Below are positions 8,469-11,715 of a stretch of 11,715 nt of DNA, piece by piece. Each line of letters opens with the position of its first letter. Positions within the stretch are counted from its first letter, which is position 1. The stretch is from contig JAKDLE010000034.1 in NCBI GenBank assembly GCA_030453005.1, positions 1 to 11,715 of the forward strand, written 5' to 3'. A program made the translations under genes and the position numbers. Origin of the DNA: Pseudonocardia sp. (GTDB taxonomy: Bacteria > Actinomycetota > Actinomycetes > Mycobacteriales > Pseudonocardiaceae). Below the pieces are notes generated by a model. The model saw only the letters and a program-made list of their open reading frames with translations, ran no database searches and was not told the DNA's origin.

Positions 8469-8938
8469 CAACCGTAGGACGCCAGGAGAGCGTCCAGGGT
8501 CCAGAGCTTGATCGGCGTGGCACTCGGCACCTTGGCCCGATACCGATCCATCTCCATCAGCAAGCTGGCGTCACCGCTGCCGATCCCCGTCATCGCGAAG
8601 TCGACGAGCGGCAGACGCGTGCCGCTGCCCTCGAGCAACGACTCCAGGAACTCGACGTCCCACGGCACCCCCGACACGGCCATCGGCACCGTCGCCGTCA
8701 ACGCCCGCCGCAACCACTCGACGAACCGCTCCATGCACGTCCGACGGGAATGGCCATCGGCGAGCTGTGCGATCGCGTTGCCCGTCTCGATCACTGCGGT
8801 CACCGGGAAGACGAACGTGGCCTCGATGTCCTTCAGCCGCTTGAACTCGGCGACCACCGCCGTGCGCTCGCCGTTCCTGCCCGGCACATCGAGCAGGTTG
8901 AAGAGCACGGAGCTGTCCAGGAACACCACATCACCCAT
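8468..8938 (-). CDS. PIN-domain ribonuclease (VapC-like fold)
   Basis: Protein of 156 residues with the four conserved acidic residues of PIN nucleases in order: D8 in VVFLDSSVLFN, E51 in AVIETGNAI, D123 in GSGDASLLME, and D149 in KLWTLDALL. These hold the metal ions that cut single-stranded RNA in this superfamily. Length is somewhat above typical VapC toxins (about 130-140), with an extra loop around residues 60-110 (FVEWLRRALTATVPMAVSGV). There is no small VapB-like antitoxin gene beside it; its neighbours are instead an ATPase and an RNA ligase. Both ends overlap adjoining genes by one base (TGATG), and no ribosome site is visible before its ATG, so its synthesis should depend on translation of the ATPase. 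The substrate is unknown; tRNA or mRNA is likely by family. Confidence 0.87.
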
Positions 8939-10251
8939 CAGGAGATGCCCAGGAGCCGGTCGAGCTCGGTGCTGTCGACGACGGCATCCGACCGGCCCGC
9001 GAGGCGGCCGGCGCTGATCAGATCTCCCAGTCGGCCCGACGCCATCATCGCCAGATAGCCCGGCAGGTCGACCAGCCGTGTCACCCTGCTCCGACCGGTG
9101 GACCGTTCCCGGTCCACCACCAGTACCCCGAGGTGGTCGTCGCCGCTCAATGCATTGAGCAGGGCAGGGCTGTGGGTGGTGAGAACGACCTGGAAACCCT
9201 GCTCGGCACGAGCCGACTTCACGAGCGTCAGCACATTCGCGGCCTGGGTCGGGTGCAGGCCGTTCTCGAGTTCCTCCAACACGAGTGTCAGCGTCGGAGA
9301 GACGGTCATCGGCCCCTCGATCGCGACGCCACTCCCCCCGGCGAGCAATGCGGTGATGATGGCCATCATCCGCAACATGCCATCGCTCATCTGCCGAGCG
9401 GGGACGGTGACGGTGCGACCGCTGTCCACTTCATCGATCGCGAGCATCACCTCCCCGAACTCACCCCGGCCGATGCCCAAGGAGCGGAGTTCGTATTCGG
9501 GAAGTTCCTTGATCGCAGCAACCAGTTCAGAAAAGCGCGTACCACCGTCGCGATGCAATCGAGCAACCGTAGCCGAAAGATTCTCCCCGTTGCGCCGCAA
9601 CACCACGTCCTGTTCGGGCACGTACTGGCGCATCAATTGGGGTACCGGGTCCAGGTGGAAGACGCCACCCAGCACCCCGAGGATGGCATCTGTCGCTTCC
9701 AGCACGTGACGCTCGGCCGCACCTTTCCCGGCCAGCCGCAGTGGTAGCTGTGCAGTCAACAGATGCGTGGCCCGGAACATCACGTGTGGATTGCGACCGC
9801 GCTTGTTGTTCCAGATCCTCGCCTCGATATCCGCCCGTTGCGGATCGGGGTCGGTGGTTTCGAGCAACGTCCGGCGACGACCATCGATGACGGCGGTGAG
9901 CCGCTCGTAGGTGATCTGCACCTGCGGGCGAACCTGGACCCGGACATCCAATCGCACATCAGCATCGTCCCGCCGAATCGTCACTCCGAGTTCGAAGGAG
10001 TCCGACCCGAACGGCGCGCAACCCTCGATTCCGCCGCGAACGGGTCCGGCGTCCCGCCTCGCCCCATCGAGTGCATCGCGGATCTCGCCGCCCTTGGCCA
10101 GCCGGGACAATACTTGCAGGGCGTCCAGAGCGTTGGACTTCCCGCCGCCGTTACGACCGATCAGAATCGTCAATGGCGAGATCGGCAGCACCACTTCTCG
10201 GTACGACTTGAACGCGATGAGGCGAAGCTCGGTGATCCGGTCAGCGACCAT
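8938..10251 (-). CDS. ABC-type AAA family ATPase (AAA_21/AAA_15-like, SMC/RecF-type)
   Basis: Protein of 437 residues with a split ABC ATPase head. It opens with ITELRLIAFKSYREVVLPI and Walker A GRNGGGKSN at 32-40 (K38). A divergent insertion of about 240 residues takes the place of a coiled coil. The signature helix follows as QMSDGMLRMMA (287-297), then Walker B TLVLEELENGLHP (322-334, Glu in the usual Asp position as in many AAA_21 proteins) and the H-loop TTHSPALL (H360). There is no TOPRIM domain, which separates it from OLD nucleases; the nuclease is supplied by the next gene. Such ATPases act as sensors or regulators of toxic effectors in systems such as PARIS, Septu and the PrrC/RloC group. 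The ATG at 10251 has no ribosome site but lies 6 bases from a -10-like box. Codons include more A/T than in flanking genes, for example around 9480-9600. Confidence 0.88.
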   Translation of the reverse strand: MVADRITELRLIAFKSYREVVLPISPLTILIGRNGGGKSNALDALQVLSRLAKGGEIRDALDGARRDAGPVRGGIEGCAPFGSDSFELGVTIRRDDADVRLDVRVQVRPQVQITYERLTAVIDGRRRTLLETTDPDPQRADIEARIWNNKRGRNPHVMFRATHLLTAQLPLRLAGKGAAERHVLEATDAILGVLGGVFHLDPVPQLMRQYVPEQDVVLRRNGENLSATVARLHRDGGTRFSELVAAIKELPEYELRSLGIGRGEFGEVMLAIDEVDSGRTVTVPARQMSDGMLRMMAIITALLAGGSGVAIEGPMTVSPTLTLVLEELENGLHPTQAANVLTLVKSARAEQGFQVVLTTHSPALLNALSGDDHLGVLVVDRERSTGRSRVTRLVDLPGYLAMMASGRLGDLISAGRLAGRSDAVVDSTELDRLLGIS

Positions 10252-10257
10252 GCGGAC

Positions 10258-10263
10258 AGCGTA
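10258..10263 (-). promoter_or_regulatory. Candidate -10 box giving a leaderless ATPase transcript
   Basis: TACGCT on the minus strand fits TANNNT and is followed by only 6 bases before the ATPase ATG, so transcription would begin at or next to the A of the start codon. The absence of a Shine-Dalgarno sequence agrees with leaderless translation, which is frequent in actinobacteria. No convincing -35 hexamer was found 16-18 bases upstream. Confidence 0.4.
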
Positions 10264-10399
10264 GCCACGTCGACACAGAACACATCGTCGCGTTCCGGAA
10301 CGCCACGGCCCCGTTGGCCGGGTCGATCCGACCGAGGTGAAGGACCGCTTCCCGTCGAAGCCCGGCGCGGCCGTGTCGAAGCGACCCGCCCGGCTCCGA

Positions 10400-10961
10400 C
10401 GCCCGCCGGTGGGTCAGCCGGGCGAGGCGGATCGCCTCCGCCGAGAGCTCGACGCGTACCTCGGCGCAGGGCGGCGGTGACCAGGGCGGCCGCGCTCGCG
10501 GCCTCCGCGTGCACCGCCGCGATCGCGGCCTGCAACCAGGTAGAGCACCTGGAGCACGGCGTCGCGCCGGGCCGCCGCGGCCACGCGAAAGCCAGCGTCA
10601 CCGCCACTGCGCGACCTGTGACGGCGGGCTCAGGGCCGGGTGGCAGCACAGGAACAGCAGGATCAGCGAGTCGTCGCCGTCGGGGGGTGCCGCGGCGGGT
10701 GCGAGCAGCGCGTCGGTGGTCTCCCGCTCGCGGCGGGCGCGGTCGCTGCGCAGCTCGTCGATCAGCCGGCGGGACCCGACACGGATCAGCCAGGCCCGCG
10801 GCCCCGTCCGGGACGCCGTCCACCGGCCACTGCCGCGACACGGCCAGCAGCGCCTCCTGCACGGCGTCCTCGCAGGCGTCGAAGTGGCCGTAGCGGCGCA
10901 CGAGCGCGCCGAGGACCTGCGGCGCCAGTTCGCGCAACAGGTCCTCGACGGCGGTGGTCAC
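10400..10961 (-). pseudogene. Broken ECF42-type sigma factor gene (SnoaL-free, DUF6596 type)
   Basis: The GTG at 10961 begins an ECF sigma factor region 2 (VEDLLRELAPQVLGALVRRY, then CEDAVQEALLAV). After VPDG the frame is lost near 10800, where a G4 run instead of G3 explains the shift. The adjacent frame continues correctly (AWLIRVGSRRLIDELRSDRA, then DSLILLFLCCHPALSP) until a TGA at 10600-10598. Region 4 is missing. Further down, scattered pieces of the family's C-terminal extension occur in different frames and out of normal order: VLYL near 10545, LQAAIAAVHAEA near 10537-10502, ALVTAAL near 10490, and LSAEAIRLARLTHR near 10450-10410. It cannot make a working sigma factor. It overlaps the DGPF gene by GTGA, the usual partner of ECF42 sigma genes. 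The 10264-10400 stretch shows nothing recognisable beyond possible remnants. Confidence 0.82.
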
Positions 10962-11322
10962 GGCAGGGCGGGTTCGGCCGATCCGTCCATCAGCGGGCGG
11001 ATCTCGACGGCGTCACCGGTGGCCGCGGAGATCCGGGCCGCGATGCCGTCACCCGGTCGTGCCCGGCGCAGTCGACGATCGCGAAGCTCACCAGCACCTC
11101 CTTGGCCTCGGCGAACGGACCGTCGACGACCTCCCCGCCCGGGTGGACGGTACGTGACAGGGTCGGGTGCGCCAGGCCCTCGGTGACGACGAGCTCGCCG
11201 GACGCCGTCAGCTCGCGGCCCAGATCCTCGTAGAAGCGGCAGAGCTCCAGGAACTCCGGACTCGTGGGGTCCACGTCGTCCCACGAGTCCTGCCTCGTGT
11301 ACGCGAGCAACATGTACTTCAT
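10958..11322 (-). pseudogene. Frameshifted DGPF/YCII-domain protein gene
   Basis: Starting at ATG 11322, the frame MKYMLLAYTRQDSWDD, then HPGGEVVDGPFAEAKEVLVSF and VDCAGHDR, is a clear YCII-related protein with the diagnostic DGPF motif. Around 11048-11053 one base is missing, and the natural ending (GIAARISAATGDAVEIRPLM and then DGSAEPALP) continues in another frame to a TGA at 10958-10960. Restoring one base would give a protein of about 120 residues, the family length. If the frameshift is real, the protein made (110 residues from the start frame) has a wrong last 24 residues. These proteins are habitually encoded beside ECF42 sigma factors; their function is not established. The start overlaps the upstream stop (ATGA). 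Confidence 0.85.
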
Positions 11323-11658
11323 CGCTTCCGCCCCTCCGGCGCGACGCGGATCATCGTCGAGTCATACCCCCCACTGCCGGGGTAGGTCCAGGACCCGGAG
11401 GCGCTGTCCCCGTCCGCGGCGATCCGGCCCCGGTAGTGGGCGGGCGAGCCGGGCTCCCCGGCCCAGATGGTGTGGTCGTCGCCGTCGAGCTCGTAGACGT
11501 AGTCGAGGGTGTCACCCGTGCTCGAGTAGCAGCGGGAACGGACCTCCGCGATCGGAAGAATCCGCCGTCCATCCACTCGTAGATGACGGTGCCCGTGGCG
11601 CCGCCACTGACCTCCCACGTCCCGACCAGGCGGTCGAGTCGAGGGCCTGTACGTTCAT
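11319..11658 (-). pseudogene. Broken small DUF1579-like/lipocalin-like protein gene
   Basis: ATG 11658 has an ideal ribosome site, AAGGAG (11665-11670), 6 bases upstream. Reading is MNVQALD, then the frame breaks at a 5-base tandem duplication (GTCGA twice at 11633-11642 on the plus strand). Removing one copy restores ALDRLVGTWEVSGG and TVIYEWMDGGFF. Near 11555 the frame changes again with an apparent loss of roughly 30-40 codons that family members carry between GGFF and the (I/E)RSRFY-like segment seen here as EVRSRCYSSTGDTLDYVYEL. The end (HYRGRIAADGDSASGSWTY, then TMIRV) is normal and stops at 11319-11321, overlapping the DGPF gene start. The family assignment is from memory of proteins with LVGTW, DYVYELDG and GSWTYPG motifs and is tentative; the broken state is directly visible. 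Confidence 0.7.
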
Positions 11659-11677
11659 CGCTCGCTCCTTCGTCGTC

Positions 11678-11702
11678 GCCGTGCCCCAACCGGGGGCACG
11701 GC
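11678..11702. repeat. Perfect 10-bp inverted repeat upstream of the decayed operon
   Basis: GCCGTGCCCC (11678-11687) and GGGGCACGGC (11693-11702) form a perfect 10-bp stem with a 5-base loop, 19 bases upstream of the ATG at 11658 and just before its ribosome site. It could be the terminator of a gene outside the window, an operator, or a leader hairpin of the sigma operon. No T-tract is present on either strand. Confidence 0.5.
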
Positions 11703-11715
11703 GGTACGTCGGAGC

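Noticed and set aside
8938..10251. ATPase as an OLD-family nuclease or RecF
   Set aside because: No TOPRIM acidic motif follows the H-loop, which excludes OLD; the context and the SDG-type signature do not fit RecF in a dnaA-dnaN-recF locus.

Overview
The base composition is uniformly GC-rich. Codon third positions are strongly G/C, promoters are of the actinobacterial TANNNT type, and GTG starts are common. Together with a clear LpqY-SugABC locus this points to an actinobacterium, most likely in or near the Pseudonocardiales/Mycobacteriales. The genus cannot be fixed from the sequence alone.

Layout. (1) Positions 1-940 (+) hold the C-terminal part of an exported-looking protein with a Met/His-rich tail. 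(2) Positions 969-5330 (-) hold a complete trehalose-type ABC importer, lpqY-sugA-sugB-sugC, with short gaps or 1-nt overlaps between genes. A good promoter candidate lies in front of lpqY, next to two ACCGGT palindromes. Just upstream (5466-5984, -) is a small two-helix stress-type membrane protein that resembles M. tuberculosis Rv1234, which also sits next to lpqY there. (3) A divergent small membrane protein with two CxxC pairs (6212-6472, +) runs tail-to-tail into an acyl-CoA dehydrogenase (6480-7685, -).

(4) The most unusual part is 7821-10251 (-). It is a three-gene operon in which each gene begins inside the stop codon of the previous one (TGATG): an ABC-type AAA_21 ATPase, a PIN-domain nuclease with all four acidic residues, and a minimal ATP-dependent RNA ligase. 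A regulated RNase and a strand-joining enzyme locked into one transcript suggest an RNA-cutting-and-repair system, possibly phage defence or stress-induced tRNA/mRNA cleavage with reversal. I do not recognise this combination as a described system. The function is inference.

(5) From 10.4 kb to the end (-) lies a former operon of three coupled genes: a lipocalin-like or DUF1579-like protein, a DGPF/YCII protein and an ECF42-type sigma factor. All three are broken by small indels, and the sigma factor is also rearranged. The ATPase operon sits directly against the decayed 3' end of the sigma gene, so this end of the window looks like a site of insertion and decay beside otherwise intact core genes.
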